DNA from: Saccoglossus kowalevskii
Taxonomy: Eukaryota; Hemichordata; Enteropneusta; Harrimaniidae
Assembly (NCBI RefSeq): GCF_000003605.2
Contig: NW_003133344.1
Location: 413,932-446,116 of the forward strand
Direction: 5' to 3'
DNA length: 32,185 bases
The notes under the pieces: model-generated
What the model was told of the DNA's origin: nothing
Database searches by the model: none
What the model saw: the letters and a program-made list of their open reading frames with translations, nothing else
Shown: positions 23,401 to 31,457 of the stretch, piece after piece
Layout: the number at the start of each line of letters is the position of its first letter
How positions within the stretch are numbered: position 1 is the stretch's first letter
Made by a program: the position numbers and the translations under genes

Positions 23401-26400
23401 CTCAGTCTGTTGAACAATTAATTCCGTCCACCTCCGGGTCCTCTCGGCCCTTTGCATGAGATTCTCGAAATGAGCATCGTATTCAGTTTTCTCAGCACTT
23501 CCAAGTTTTTCTTCGGTGTACTGCACGGTTGGAAAAACAACATAATGTTAACATGGTTTGTTTTGCATACTTTCTGGATATGCATTTGACCACAGTGCAA
23601 CCAAGCGATGCCAAGTATCAGTAGTATAGACCATATTGTATATAGACCATATCCACATTCAATAAAGTATACATTTATTCCAACTGCTATTTGTATCTAC
23701 TGGTAAGTGCTATTTGTATATGCAAATGAGTTACATATCCAAGCATGTCTGTATAATAAAAGTACTGATCACTTTTTAGAATTATAGTTTCATAAAATAC
23801 AAGTTTATATTATTTCAATGTTAGTCTGACTTGAGTAACAATCACAGCATCCACATGGTTACGTGTCAACTTTGATTGAATGTAACACAACACACACGAC
23901 TTGAATTGACATATTTGTTGGATGGTGCATGGTATGGCTGGGAATACAACAGATAGCAAAATCCCTTGATTTCCTGGGAATACAACAGATGGCAAAATCC
24001 CTTGATTTCCTGGGAGTCAAACAGATGTCATATATAGATCCATTTTGCAAAAATGGTCAAAAAAACGAGCACAATTGGTATGAGTACTCAAACATGTACA
24101 CTCAAAATATTCATGTTCAGTGGACAGCATCTGTCATATTTTAAATGAAGAACAAGAATTGGGCCCTGGAACCAGCATTCCACCATTTTACATATACCAA
24201 GTAGAGGCAAAAATTCAAATATCTCATATTTGTAATTCTGTTTGTTTTTATGTGTAAGTTTTCTCTTGATGTTGACAGATTGAACATTGTCATCAAATAC
24301 TTTTCTAAAATATAGCAGTTGCGGAACAACATCATACACATAGTAAATTGCACATGCATGGTTTACGGGTACTTGTTGATTTGACAATGCTTTGCTGAAG
24401 TGAACAAGTACAACCAATTTACTGGCATCACTTGCATGACCTGTTATACTCGTTTTTTTTTTTATGTTCATGACTATATTTTAGAAATAACTTACATTTA
24501 AGGTAGCAGAACAGTCTTTTAGGGCCGTTTTTTTGTGTTTTTTTTCAATTAAATAAAAATGGTATTTGTTATATGTACTGTCATATAACCTGTTAAAAAA
24601 CTTTTTTTTCTATTAAAAAATGCATCTTTTTCTCCTATCATAACAAGAGCACAAGTTAATGTTTACCCTTGGCACCTGCACATGCGTCAGATGGCCATAG
24701 CGTGTCATTGTTTGCAAACAAGCGTCTACCAATGAGCCTTTACGTTTTTAGCGTGTGTTGTTATCGTCGCTTGGGAATCAATTCCCGCGTGTGCGCAGGT
24801 GACAACCCTCTCGCTTTAACTAAAACATCAACAGAAATATATAAATATATTTGCTGGATTTTATTTTCACTGAATCATTCCTTCAGTGAAAATAGCGAAA
24901 ATAAAGTATTCTACAGTAGGTTTGATAGAGATTTTGGCCATTATTGTTCTTGCCGTCAACATCCTGCTACAAAACTCATTTTTCGATTTAGTATTAATAT
25001 TTGCTAGTTAATATTCAGGTCTTAATAAAAACACTGTAACCATGGTACAGTATATTGGTAATTTATGCACAGTTAAACATTAGTCACATGGGGTATGTTG
25101 GCCAATCACAGCGATGTAATAATATAAAAATTTACATATATTTACTACTGTTGTGAATAATATGATGGCAATAAACTCAACTGACATAAATGCCAACTAT
25201 ATACATGTATAATAAAGCTATTAATTTTTTTTATTGACACCAGTCATGTGACAGTGGGTCCCCAGATATTTATAAACAGGTTTGCTGGTACCATATGGTC
25301 TTTCAAGTCACTGGGAGCTCAGCATTTTAGAGCCCCCTAGGATGCTGATTCTAAGAAATAGAGACAGCATCAGACTAACTTTCAGCTATATTTGCTGGAC
25401 TGAGCAATGTCCAATGGTTTTTCACCAAAACCACAAAAACTGACAGCGCATCTTTTTTATTCAATAGCGAAAACATTTAAAACCAAGCCAAAAGGTGGCA
25501 CACGTGTATCTCCATATAATATTTCTGATGGCAAGTACCTGCTGATTTAGCCACAGCGGATATTACTACAGTGTTTTATTTTATCCAATTTCCAACTTGT
25601 TTTAATAATGAATTTATCATTTTATTTTATTTTTTTGTATTTACCGGATGAAAAACACTACAACAGATTCCTAGAAAATTTAAATGTGCTACTGTAACAT
25701 AAATTTCATAACAAGCCATAATTTTTTGAATATTTAATTTACATTCCTGCGCATATGATGACATGCTTTATAAATAATGATCATTTTCACAGAATAATTC
25801 ATTAATGAGAAAAGTGACATAATTTATTGTAGCCAAACCTAAATAAAATTTGCCATTGACAACTAGCAAAGAATTGACACAAGCGCAGGTACCCCCACCC
25901 ATTGTTCATTATTAGAGCTGCTTATGTATACGGGTAGAACAAACATTTTATACAGTGAGAGTTTAGAAATTGACAAATGGGCAAATATATGTACACGTGT
26001 ATGTATAAGTGTAAACAAGTATTGGTTAATATATATTTATTCTTAAACCAAACTTGAATTTTGGCAATATACATTAACAAGAATCATTTTATAATGTAAT
26101 ATAGGCATTTAAAAAAAAAATATTTATGCATAATTATTAATTTGAATAATTAATAATTTATGTACGATTAATATGAATAATTAAATATTTATGCACAATT
26201 ATTAATATGAATAATTATTTATGCACAATTATTAATATGAATAATTAATTATTTATGCATAATTATTAGTCTATAGAATAAATTATTTATGCATAATTAT
26301 TAGTCTGTAGAATAAATTTTTCAAAAAATAAATTACTTGTTAAATATAATTCATGCTCTACAAAATTATATATTTATGAGTCATTGTAGATATGCGACAC

Positions 26401-29400
26401 ACCCTTTAACACCAAGATTGACGATAAGATCAAATGTGAATAGCAAGTCAAGCAGCTAGAGTAATGAGAACGTGATGAAGTTCCAACTTTGGAGACACAT
26501 TCTCATGTACATTATTCTATACACATACTACTGAGTAAATAAATTGAGATTTGATTTAGAAATAAATTACTTTGTACAATGAACCATAATGCCACTGGTT
26601 TAATTCTCCAATCTATCCCTAATAAACTAACGAACGGTAGAGAACAGTGTAATTTATTCTGCTGAATCAATACATAGCAATCAAAATAGCAACAAAAAGG
26701 TCACACCATACTCAAAAGCTGGCAAATCATGTTTAACTATTTTGAATCACTCGTTCGGTCTTTTTAGAATAACTATTTTTTATATTAATGTTCCTAAAGT
26801 AAAAAATAAACTACCTTCCCTATTACGAAATGGAGTATGCACCCAACACATTACCCAACCCCATCCACTGAATACACATCGTCAGGAACCAAGAGAATAT
26901 AATAATATTATCTCTAGTTTGTTTATGCTTTTCAATTAGTAACATCGCACAGATGGAGTGGGGATTTACGATCCAGTTCGGCTGTTACATACAATAATGC
27001 ACTTCTTCATTGTCCAACTTTGCTAAATAAAACCCCCGAGATCATGTGATCGGGACAGAATATCATGTGATCAAGGCAGTAGATCATGTGATCAAGATAG
27101 GTTTGAATAAGTTTGTTCATTTTTTGATGATGGCAATTTAACATTTTGTATTTATACGATATTACGAGAAATTTCCCAACCAATATTTCACATGAAATAA
27201 ATAAAAATAGTTTTTATTTTTTGTTTGTTACATAGGCGAATAAAGTAACTAAACTTTCAGGGTCACAAAAGGTCAGATGTAAATATACTGAGCACAAAAT
27301 TATAAATAAAATTAAGATATGAAGAATAATTAAATAATACTACATACTTCAATAATACCAAGCCAGTATTTGATTAGAAATAGTAAAACAATGAAGCATT
27401 TTTTTATAATTAAAAAAAATATAATCATACAATACTGTAAGTTGGAAAATTTGAGAACTGTATCTGCTCTTTTATAAGTGCAAGTAGAACTAAAAAATAA
27501 ACGCAAAAATACATTTATTGTATGTTGGACCATTGAAGCATCATATTTTGACCGCAGACTCACCTCTGTCATTCATTTATTTGTGTATGTGTGTTTTTAG
27601 CTTTTAGTACCATGATAGCAAATAAAGTACCGGGTATTGAACATTTTTCAAATTACGGTGCCTAAAAAGATAATACGAGTTAATCTTGGGAGTTGATATA
27701 TTTAAACTTGGAAAACAGATTATGTGTTCCATATTTGTAACATATGGTGTCCAAAACAGGTTATAATAAATATTAACTTAGGGTGTTCAAAACAGGTTAT
27801 AATAAATATTAACTTAGGGTGTCTAAAACAGGTAATATGTGATATGCGAGTCTAAGATGGTACACCCAAAGAGTTTTTTCTGATATTTGCTCTTGATTTG
27901 GCAATGACAGTGTAGCTCCTAATTTTGTTTCCATGACAACGACATAGTTGCAATGTACAATATGGTCATACCAAAGTACACATTAGAGCACACAGTTTGA
28001 TATGCATATATGGACTTACAGAATTTGATGAATATTAATAATTATTAGTCCTGAGTTAAACATTGAAAGGAAACTATTAATCTGACAGGTACTATAGCAT
28101 TGTGGTATTTTTCGCATGGTTATTTGAACCTAGACAATATCTGAATAGAATATGAACTCACTCCAAATGTATTTTTTTTTTCAATCATCCTTACATCAAT
28201 GCATATCTTAATATAGATACAGATTTCACTTTTGAGTGCCAATAATTTTCCCGCCAAAACTTTTATACATTTTTCTATAATTTCTTTATTAATTTTGAAC
28301 CAAATGGATGTAATACCTTACTCACTACAAATATGATCAAATTACGTGCATTCATTTTGTAAATGGTGACATAAGTTGACTACAATTATAGCGTCATTAT
28401 ACTTATTACTAATTTCTATTCTAGTCTATTCTATTCTATTCTATTCTATTCTATTCTATTCTATTCTATTCTATTCTATTTTATTCTATTCTATTCTATT
28501 CTATTCTATTCATTTAAAAATGTTCATTAAAACTCATTGATATGTAAATTAGCAAAAAACAGCATCAAAAGATCACATACCAGTCAAAGTGTATGTATAA
28601 ATGTAATTAATACACATTTAGTAACACTAAAATTTATTGACATCATAACTGATGGAATAATCTGTTTCACTTATTACCTGGATAGTTCATTTCACATAGT
28701 ACATGCATATTGTATTTAAATGAAGTTGCTGTAGTTGTGTCTGGACGTACATTACGTACACTACAAATATTTTCATATCGACAGTGGCAGTACTGTGAAA
28801 AAGCTATTCAGATTCAAACAGATATTCAAGGTAACGTTAACGACTTGCATGAATGGACATACACATGGATGGACAGAACCCAAAACATAAGTTGCCCTTG
28901 TGGGATTAACAAAAGTAGATCCAAAACAGTCACTGAAATTTGAGAAAATTTGGCAAGCATGAGTCAAAAAATAAGGCAGTTTATTTTACTTGTGTTATTT
29001 TTGTTTAATTCTGGAATATCATTATTATCTTGTTACATAACACGAATTATTTTGCCACATCACAACCTAATACCAGCTAATTATATTTTGTTTGTTTAAC
29101 CATTTTATTTGTTTACTGTCATTTTTCCTGCAAAATGTTAGTGCAATATTTTGCAATATTTTTTATCTATGCTTTTTCAATTTTTTGGATTAATTAAACA
29201 TAATTTGCATTTGCTAAAAAAACTTGATCTAAATTTTTAAAGATTAGGGGGTAAATTACTAAGCGTAATTATTTTGTGATATTTGCATTGAAAGTAGTTT
29301 TGAATTAGCAAAAATGGAAACAACAAATGTCAGTGAAAATTAATTAGCCTAGTCAAACATCTTTAGAAATACGACAATAAAAGAAGACAACAATATTCCA

Positions 29401-31424
29401 GAATATTATATTTTAGTCTGCTTCACGATTATGCGTTTTTTAGGAGTCATCCTAAAGCTTGATTTAACCATAGACCTTAATTCTAAGGTCTATGTTTTAA
29501 CATGAAAAAATTTATGAATTTCGTGAATTCAAAATTTTTGTTTTTTGCTCAATGCACATAAAATAAAAAAGTTCCTGGATTTCCCTTGTTACACAACTTA
29601 TTTTACATTTACATTTAATAGCAAAAACCAAATATTTGTTTTCCAATTGTTATTCTTTTCACTTATTTACAAAACAGGATGTCTACTATGTAATCAAACT
29701 ATAAATATAATTTTATAGTCTACAAGGTGACATCATTTATTTAACTCGGTTTTATTAAATACACAATGGAGTACTGCAAAAGGTGTTGGAACACCACCTT
29801 TAATAAGGTTAATAAACTAAAGGTTATTAAATGATTGAAAATACTAGTAATTGAAAACCAACAGCAGGAATTTAGCATATATTTAACTCAAATACAACAG
29901 TATGTCTGAATTCACACAGAGCAGCCTGCAATTGTTCAAAACACAAATGATTTTACTATTATATTATAAACAAATTTAACCCTTTGAGTGCCAGATATTT
30001 TCCCTCCCGAAAATAAGTGCATATATATTCAACATTCTGTAAAATTTGGCCGTACAGACAAGTTCAGATATTGCTTTTAGTTTTTGATCAAAAGGTTTGT
30101 CAATTTTTATCGACATTTCATGCAGAGAAGACTGCATACAATATTTTTTTTTAGATGATGCCAAAAGTAGACAATTGCACTCAAATTGTTTTTAGAACCA
30201 TGGGTAGAACAAAAATTCATAGTCAACATGATTATTACAATATTTACTATTCCTCACCAGTTAATAGATCTGTTTTTTTTAAATTAACTTTATTAAACAA
30301 CCAGGTTCTGACTGTGCAAAGCAAGCTGTTGCAGGATAAACAAGACCCTAGTTATTTTCATTTGTTGTGCAGTTTGAATCGCTAACAAATTTGACAATTT
30401 CACTGATCAATCAAATTAGATAAGTGTCCACAGACAATTTTTAATGAGATATAGTCATATTATTATTGTACAACTGTTGATTATTCATTTAAAATCATGT
30501 CCACATTTAAGCGGCTTATGTAGCTTGTCACATAAAAACAATTATTCATCTTTAATGAAATTCTTTTGAAATATCTGCAATTGTATACAATTTTGACAAA
30601 AGCTGTTTCTTTAGCAGGGTTCCACTACTATTATTTATTTGTGAAACATTTATTATGACAATCCAACATAGGAATCCCATGCCAATTTATACATATTAGA
30701 AATAAAAAGTTTAGTGAACTAGTATGGGGATGAAATCTCAGAAAAATAGTGTAGTGATATTGAACCTCAAGAAAATAACAAATAAAAAGATGAATCAGTT
30801 TTACAAATAAAAGTTCAAACCAATTCACCTGCGAAAATTAGGTATTTAATAATTGTGTCAATCAACAGGAGATGTTTATCAATTAAAGATTGCATGTAAA
30901 TTTGCAGCAATTTCAGATAAATATTAATTTGTAAATATTAACTGTAATATTAATTTGCAGTTTATTCCTGCTACCCCAATGTTGCTCTATAGACTGTCGC
31001 GTTACAGAGTTATAGCTCAAGTCACAGGCTGTTGTTTCCGTTCATTATTGTGCCACGCCCGTCTCCGCTTTCGTCAATATTAACGTATTAGTAAAATAAT
31101 ATGGATCTGCAATATCTGAAAAAATTGATTCAGGTCCTAAAAGTGATCGATCATTCTGAACGCAAAGCTAAGATGGAAAAATAAATGAGTCGACATCATG
31201 CCCGGAAACGTACGTCGTGGCAGTTTCGGTCATTATTTATGCGAGTTGATTCAACGTTTTAACCGATTTGTCATGTTTTATGCCAAAATGCAATTTTTGC
31301 GATACGCTGGATAGCATGTAGATAACACGTGCATTATTCATAGATTACAATCTTTAAGATTTACCTGCTTAGCTCTAGTAAACAGCGTACCAGCTTCAGC
31401 TGAAAATTTCTTGAATCCTTCCAT
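5312..31424 (-). CDS. SH3GLB: Endophilin-B (SH3GLB/Bif-1 family), complete gene of nine coding exons
   Basis: Gene-level entry. Coding exons in transcript order: 31424-31365, 23520-23379, 23206-23078, 22764-22631, 16673-16581, 9702-9613, 9031-8931, 6948-6786, 5419-5312. They total 1,020 nt, or 339 residues plus TAG, against roughly 365 residues for human SH3GLB1. Every junction is GT-AG and keeps frame, with phases 0,1,1,0,0,0,2,0. Approximate domains: amphipathic helix 1-20, BAR domain to about 249, linker 250-282, SH3 283-339. Recognisable blocks are GPGTAYG, KERKLLENKRLDLDAAK, LLLEGVSNAH and RVLYDYDA. Known role of the family: membrane curvature sensing and bending on mitochondria, Golgi, endosomes and autophagosomes, with the SH3 domain binding proline-rich partners. 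The second Met (31424) is preferred as start because it has A at -3 and G at +4 and aligns with the family N-terminus. An upstream in-frame ATG at 31457 would add 11 residues. Whether this matches SH3GLB1 or SH3GLB2 cannot be decided; an invertebrate probably has a single pro-orthologue. Confidence 0.95.
5420..6785 (-). other. Endophilin-B intron 8
   Basis: 1,366 bp between the GTACAT donor and the CTTCTAG acceptor. AT-rich with poly-A runs. No repeat family or further exon recognised. Confidence 0.8.
6786..6948 (-). CDS. SH3GLB: Endophilin-B exon 8: linker and first half of SH3
   Basis: Enters in phase 2 after a TTTCTTCAG acceptor, completing Ser250. A short linker of about 33 residues rich in Ser/Pro/Asn (with APSAPPKF) precedes the SH3 start TRRARVLYDYDAADLSELSL then LADE, ending phase 0 at GTACAT. 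The ALYDY-type signature is RVLYDY at residues 285-290. The linker is shorter than in vertebrate Bif-1. A second AG eight bases inside the exon (CTTCCAG) would break the frame and is probably not used. Confidence 0.94.
6949..8930 (-). other. Endophilin-B intron 7
   Basis: 1,982 bp with an unusual GTTGGT donor and a TTTCTTCAG acceptor. Low complexity; no internal exon, RNA gene or mobile element recognised. It interrupts the BAR-to-linker junction. Confidence 0.8.
8931..9031 (-). CDS. SH3GLB: Endophilin-B exon 7: end of the BAR domain
   Basis: Reads ANHLRCLQDFVEVQHAYFVQ then CTGLIADLQKQLT, ending in phase 2 with AG before a weak GTTGGT donor. Matches the HHLRCLNDFVEAQ...LDLQKQLG segment. It closes the BAR domain, and the split Ser codon is completed by exon 8. 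Confidence 0.94.
9032..9612 (-). other. Endophilin-B intron 6
   Basis: 581 bp with consensus GTAAGT donor and CACTAG acceptor. Contains the palindromic half-site AACCATGG at 9547-9554. Nothing else seen. Confidence 0.8.
9613..9702 (-). CDS. SH3GLB: Endophilin-B exon 6: distal BAR helix
   Basis: Thirty codons in phase 0 on both sides: SEEELRVAQSEFDKQYEITK then LLLEGVSNAH. Aligns with SEQELRITQSEFDRQAEITRLLLEG in SH3GLB1. Acceptor TTCACAG, donor GTAAGT. Confidence 0.96.
10485..10696. mobile_element. Palindromic MITE copy B (best preserved)
   Basis: 212 bp. The ends are inverted: left TACTGTAGAACACTTTATTT and right (reverse complement) TACTGTGGAATACTTTATTT, and the arms continue with TTCGCT-GGAATT on both sides. 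The first and last TA may be the target duplication, as in Tc1/mariner-type MITEs. No coding capacity. Copies also at 3159-3352 and 24848-24918. Confidence 0.8.
12662..12675 (-). promoter_or_regulatory. Weak CTCF-like site
   Basis: The reverse complement TCACCTGAGGGCGC agrees with 12 of 14 core positions of CCASYAGRKGGCRS. It lies in a short 10-bp duplication (GCCCTCAGGC / GCCCTCAGGT). Confidence 0.25.
13164..13428. repeat. 22-bp minisatellite with a CCATGG core, about 12 units
   Basis: Unit AACACTTCCATGGTGAGAAAT plus one base, repeating every 22 bp, with TTCC/TACC variants. The array keeps a long minus-strand frame open that encodes a repeated FSPWKCSFLTM peptide. Because the unit is not a multiple of three and no homologue is recognised, it is treated as non-coding. 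Confidence 0.9.
13901..13914 (-). promoter_or_regulatory. CTCF-like site 1 (perfect core)
   Basis: The reverse complement CCACTAGAGGGCAG matches all 14 positions of the CTCF core CCASYAGRKGGCRS. It is in the same orientation as site 2, 42 bp away. Confidence 0.5.
13943..13956 (-). promoter_or_regulatory. CTCF-like site 2
   Basis: The reverse complement CCACCAGAGGGTGC matches 13 of 14 CTCF core positions (T for the invariant C at position 12). It lies 42 bp from site 1, about four helical turns. Confidence 0.4.
16581..16673 (-). CDS. SH3GLB: Endophilin-B exon 5: BAR helix, KERKLLENKRLDLDAAK block
   Basis: Thirty-one codons between an AAACAG acceptor and a GTAAGT donor, both in phase 0. Reads KERKLLENKRLDLDAAKSKL then RKTKSDESKAK. 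This highly basic, charged helix is the most conserved stretch of the family. The 3' edge of this exon is where vertebrate SH3GLB1 inserts extra neuronal and muscle exons (known from the family). No such exon was recognised in the following intron. Confidence 0.96.
16674..18253 (-). other. Endophilin-B intron 4, exon 5-proximal part
   Basis: AT-rich non-coding sequence with an (AT)n microsatellite at 16816-16842 and a short (CAGA)n tract near 17961-17975. No exon seen. Confidence 0.75.
16816..16842. repeat. (AT)n microsatellite
   Basis: About 13 uninterrupted AT dinucleotides. Confidence 0.95.
18254..20614. repeat. 56-bp satellite array, about 41 visible units
   Basis: The unit reads CATAATGCATTGTACATATG, CTCAGTAGAGCAAAATGTGA, ATTTGGATTAAACTCC and repeats head-to-tail every 56 bp with high identity. 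Each unit holds three self-complementary hexamers (ATGCAT, TGTACA, CATATG) and a GCTC-AGTA-GAGC hairpin. Units carrying GAGCAT extend the hairpin stem to six pairs. Recurring variants (TAAACTCC, TGTACTCC, TAAACTAC; TACATATG or TAGATATG) are interspersed, as expected from unequal exchange. The first unit is degenerate and internally deleted. Minus-strand frames through it (NALWEFNPNSHFALLS...) are repeat artefacts. The array lies wholly inside endophilin-B intron 4. Confidence 0.97.
19820..19869. other. Assembly gap of 50 N
   Basis: Exactly 50 N inside the satellite. The 87 bases to its left (19733-19819) are identical to the 87 bases to its right (19870-19956), including rare variants, so the gap probably joins overlapping contig ends. 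Confidence 0.98.
21342..21414. repeat. Left part of a roughly 30-bp minisatellite interrupted by the TIR element
   Basis: Degenerate units of the type CCCAGTGAAAGCCACTGTAA-TCCCTAG. The matching right part is 22436-22506. The insertion of 21415-22435 splits one unit. Confidence 0.75.
21415..21444 (+). repeat. Left terminal inverted repeat
   Basis: Thirty bases starting CATGGAGCTAAAAAAAG and ending GATCGAAC, perfectly matched by the right end. Preceded directly by the AACTGCC target duplication. Confidence 0.9.
22406..22435 (-). repeat. Right terminal inverted repeat
   Basis: Perfect inverse copy of 21415-21444, followed directly by AACTGCC. Confidence 0.9.
22436..22506. repeat. Right part of the interrupted minisatellite
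   Basis: Two clear units, CCCAGTGAAAGCAATTGTAA... and CCCAGTGAAAGCCACTGTAA..., each closing with TCCTAG or CCCTAG. Continuous with 21342-21414 once the transposon is removed. Confidence 0.8.
22631..22764 (-). CDS. SH3GLB: Endophilin-B exon 4: central BAR helix
   Basis: Residues 111-155. Reads AALVKCGQVQQKLGVAEKEL, then ISTSIHNYLQPLKNFLDGDM and KTIN, ending phase 0 at a consensus GTAAGT donor. Matches the KCGETQKRIG...TPLRNF-EGD-KTI block of SH3GLB proteins. The next intron (5,957 bp) carries the 56-bp satellite and the TIR element. Confidence 0.95.
23078..23206 (-). CDS. SH3GLB: Endophilin-B exon 3: BAR domain with the GPGTAYG block
   Basis: Enters in phase 1 after a TTTTTTAG acceptor and reads NARIEDYVMEKVDRKRSDRV, then TNPEILGQTMVDAGNDIGPG and TAYG, ending phase 1 at GTAAG. 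It corresponds to the family segment ARIE-F-EKLDRK...NPELLGQ...GPGTAYG. Introns 2 (172 bp) and 3 (313 bp) on either side are short, so exons 2-4 form a compact cluster. Confidence 0.96.
23379..23520 (-). CDS. SH3GLB: Endophilin-B exon 2: first BAR helix
   Basis: Begins after a TGCAG acceptor with YTEEKLGSAEKTEYDAHFEN and ends with TVLQPNP plus one base before GTAAG (phase 1). The EEKLG-AEKTE-DAH-ENL pattern is diagnostic of endophilin-B rather than endophilin-A. It forms the start of BAR helix 1. Residues 21-67. Confidence 0.96.
23938..24033. repeat. 36-bp tandem repeat, about 2.6 units
   Basis: CTGGGAATACAACAGAT(A/G)GC starts units at 23938, 23974 and 24010, with a shared AAAATCCCTTGATTTC tail. 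The third unit is truncated and diverged. Confidence 0.85.
24671..24803. mobile_element. CpG-rich islet with imperfect inverted ends, possible MITE
   Basis: CACCTGCACATGCG at the left pairs imperfectly with CACCTGCGCACACGCG read from the right end, and an inner pair CAAGCG / CGCTTG occurs at 24719-24724 and 24768-24773. CpG density is far above the surrounding intron. No clear target duplication. Confidence 0.4.
24848..24918 (-). mobile_element. Half-copy C of the palindromic MITE
   Basis: Read from the minus strand it starts TACTGTAGAATACTTTATTT and continues CGCTATTTTCACTGAA...GTGAAAATAAAATCCAGC, equal to the left half of 10485-10696 minus an internal stretch of about 17 bp. The second half is missing. 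Confidence 0.75.
26118..26320. repeat. AT-rich tandem repeat
   Basis: Five to six diverged units built on TATTTATGCA(T/C)AATTATTA followed by ATATGAATAATTA or GTCTATAGAATAAAT. Unit length varies around 32-36 bp. Confidence 0.8.
27040..27095. repeat. Three 21-bp units carrying ATCATGTGATC
   Basis: ATCATGTGATC at 27041, 27062 and 27083, exactly 21 bp apart, each containing the E-box CATGTG inside a near-palindrome. Confidence 0.85.
27746..27833. repeat. 36-bp tandem repeat, about 2.4 units
   Basis: GGTGT(C/T)CAAAACAGGTTATA starts at 27746 and 27782, with a partial unit at 27818. The first two units differ by only one or two bases. Confidence 0.9.
28229..28275 (+). repeat. Dispersed TTTGAGTGCCA repeat, copy 1
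   Basis: TTTTGAGTGCCAATAATTTT then CCCGCCAAAA is similar to 29980-30020. Likely a remnant of an interspersed repeat. Confidence 0.45.
28414..28510. repeat. (TCTAT)n pentanucleotide microsatellite
   Basis: About 17 near-perfect copies from 28425, with one TTTTATT interruption near 28480 and a degenerate lead-in. Confidence 0.97.
29469..29494. repeat. Perfect 11-bp hairpin
   Basis: CATAGACCTTA and TAAGGTCTATG are exact reverse complements separated by ATTC. TTAA on both outer sides extends the symmetry after a short mismatch. Too short for a miRNA precursor. Confidence 0.8.
29980..30025 (+). repeat. Dispersed TTTGAGTGCCA repeat, copy 2
   Basis: CCCTTTGAGTGCCAGATATT then TTCCCTCCCGAAAATAAG is similar to 28229-28275 in the same orientation. 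Confidence 0.45.
31365..31424 (-). CDS. SH3GLB: Endophilin-B exon 1: start codon and amphipathic helix
   Basis: Encodes MEGFKKFSAEAGTLFTRAKQ and ends phase 0 before a GTAAAT donor. It matches the conserved family N-terminus with its alternating Phe/Lys helix and the AGT-F-RA core. Families of this type insert this helix into the membrane outer leaflet. The reading frame stays open upstream to an ATG at 31457, which is preceded by an in-frame TGA at 31464-31466, so the maximal exon is 31365-31457. The upstream ATG has C at -3 and a poor context. The exon lies about 7.8 kb upstream of exon 2. Confidence 0.9.
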
Positions 31425-31457
31425 GTTTAATTTCTCGATGAAAATGAGATCCTGCAT

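Larger units (their letters stand above)
23521..31364 (-). other. Endophilin-B intron 1
   Basis: 7,844 bp between the GTAAAT donor of exon 1 and the TGCAG acceptor of exon 2. Very AT-rich. Contains the tandem arrays, MITE fragment, microsatellite and hairpin listed separately. The stretch 31000-31330 near exon 1 is richer in CpG and includes GCCACGCCC (KLF/Sp-like, about 31052-31060), consistent with promoter-proximal sequence. No coding exon recognised in 24920-26110, 26320-27030, 27830-28410, 28515-29460 or 30040-31364. Confidence 0.7.

Noticed and set aside
24775-24788. GGGAAT-CA-ATTCCC as an NF-kB site
   Set aside because: The two-base spacer breaks the kB consensus; a short chance palindrome.
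28710-28943. 77-residue plus-strand frame as an exon
   Set aside because: No recognisable domain or homologue, no convincing splice sites, and it overlaps an equal-length frame on the other strand.
29469-29494. miRNA precursor
   Set aside because: An 11-bp stem with a 4-base loop is too short for Drosha/Dicer processing.
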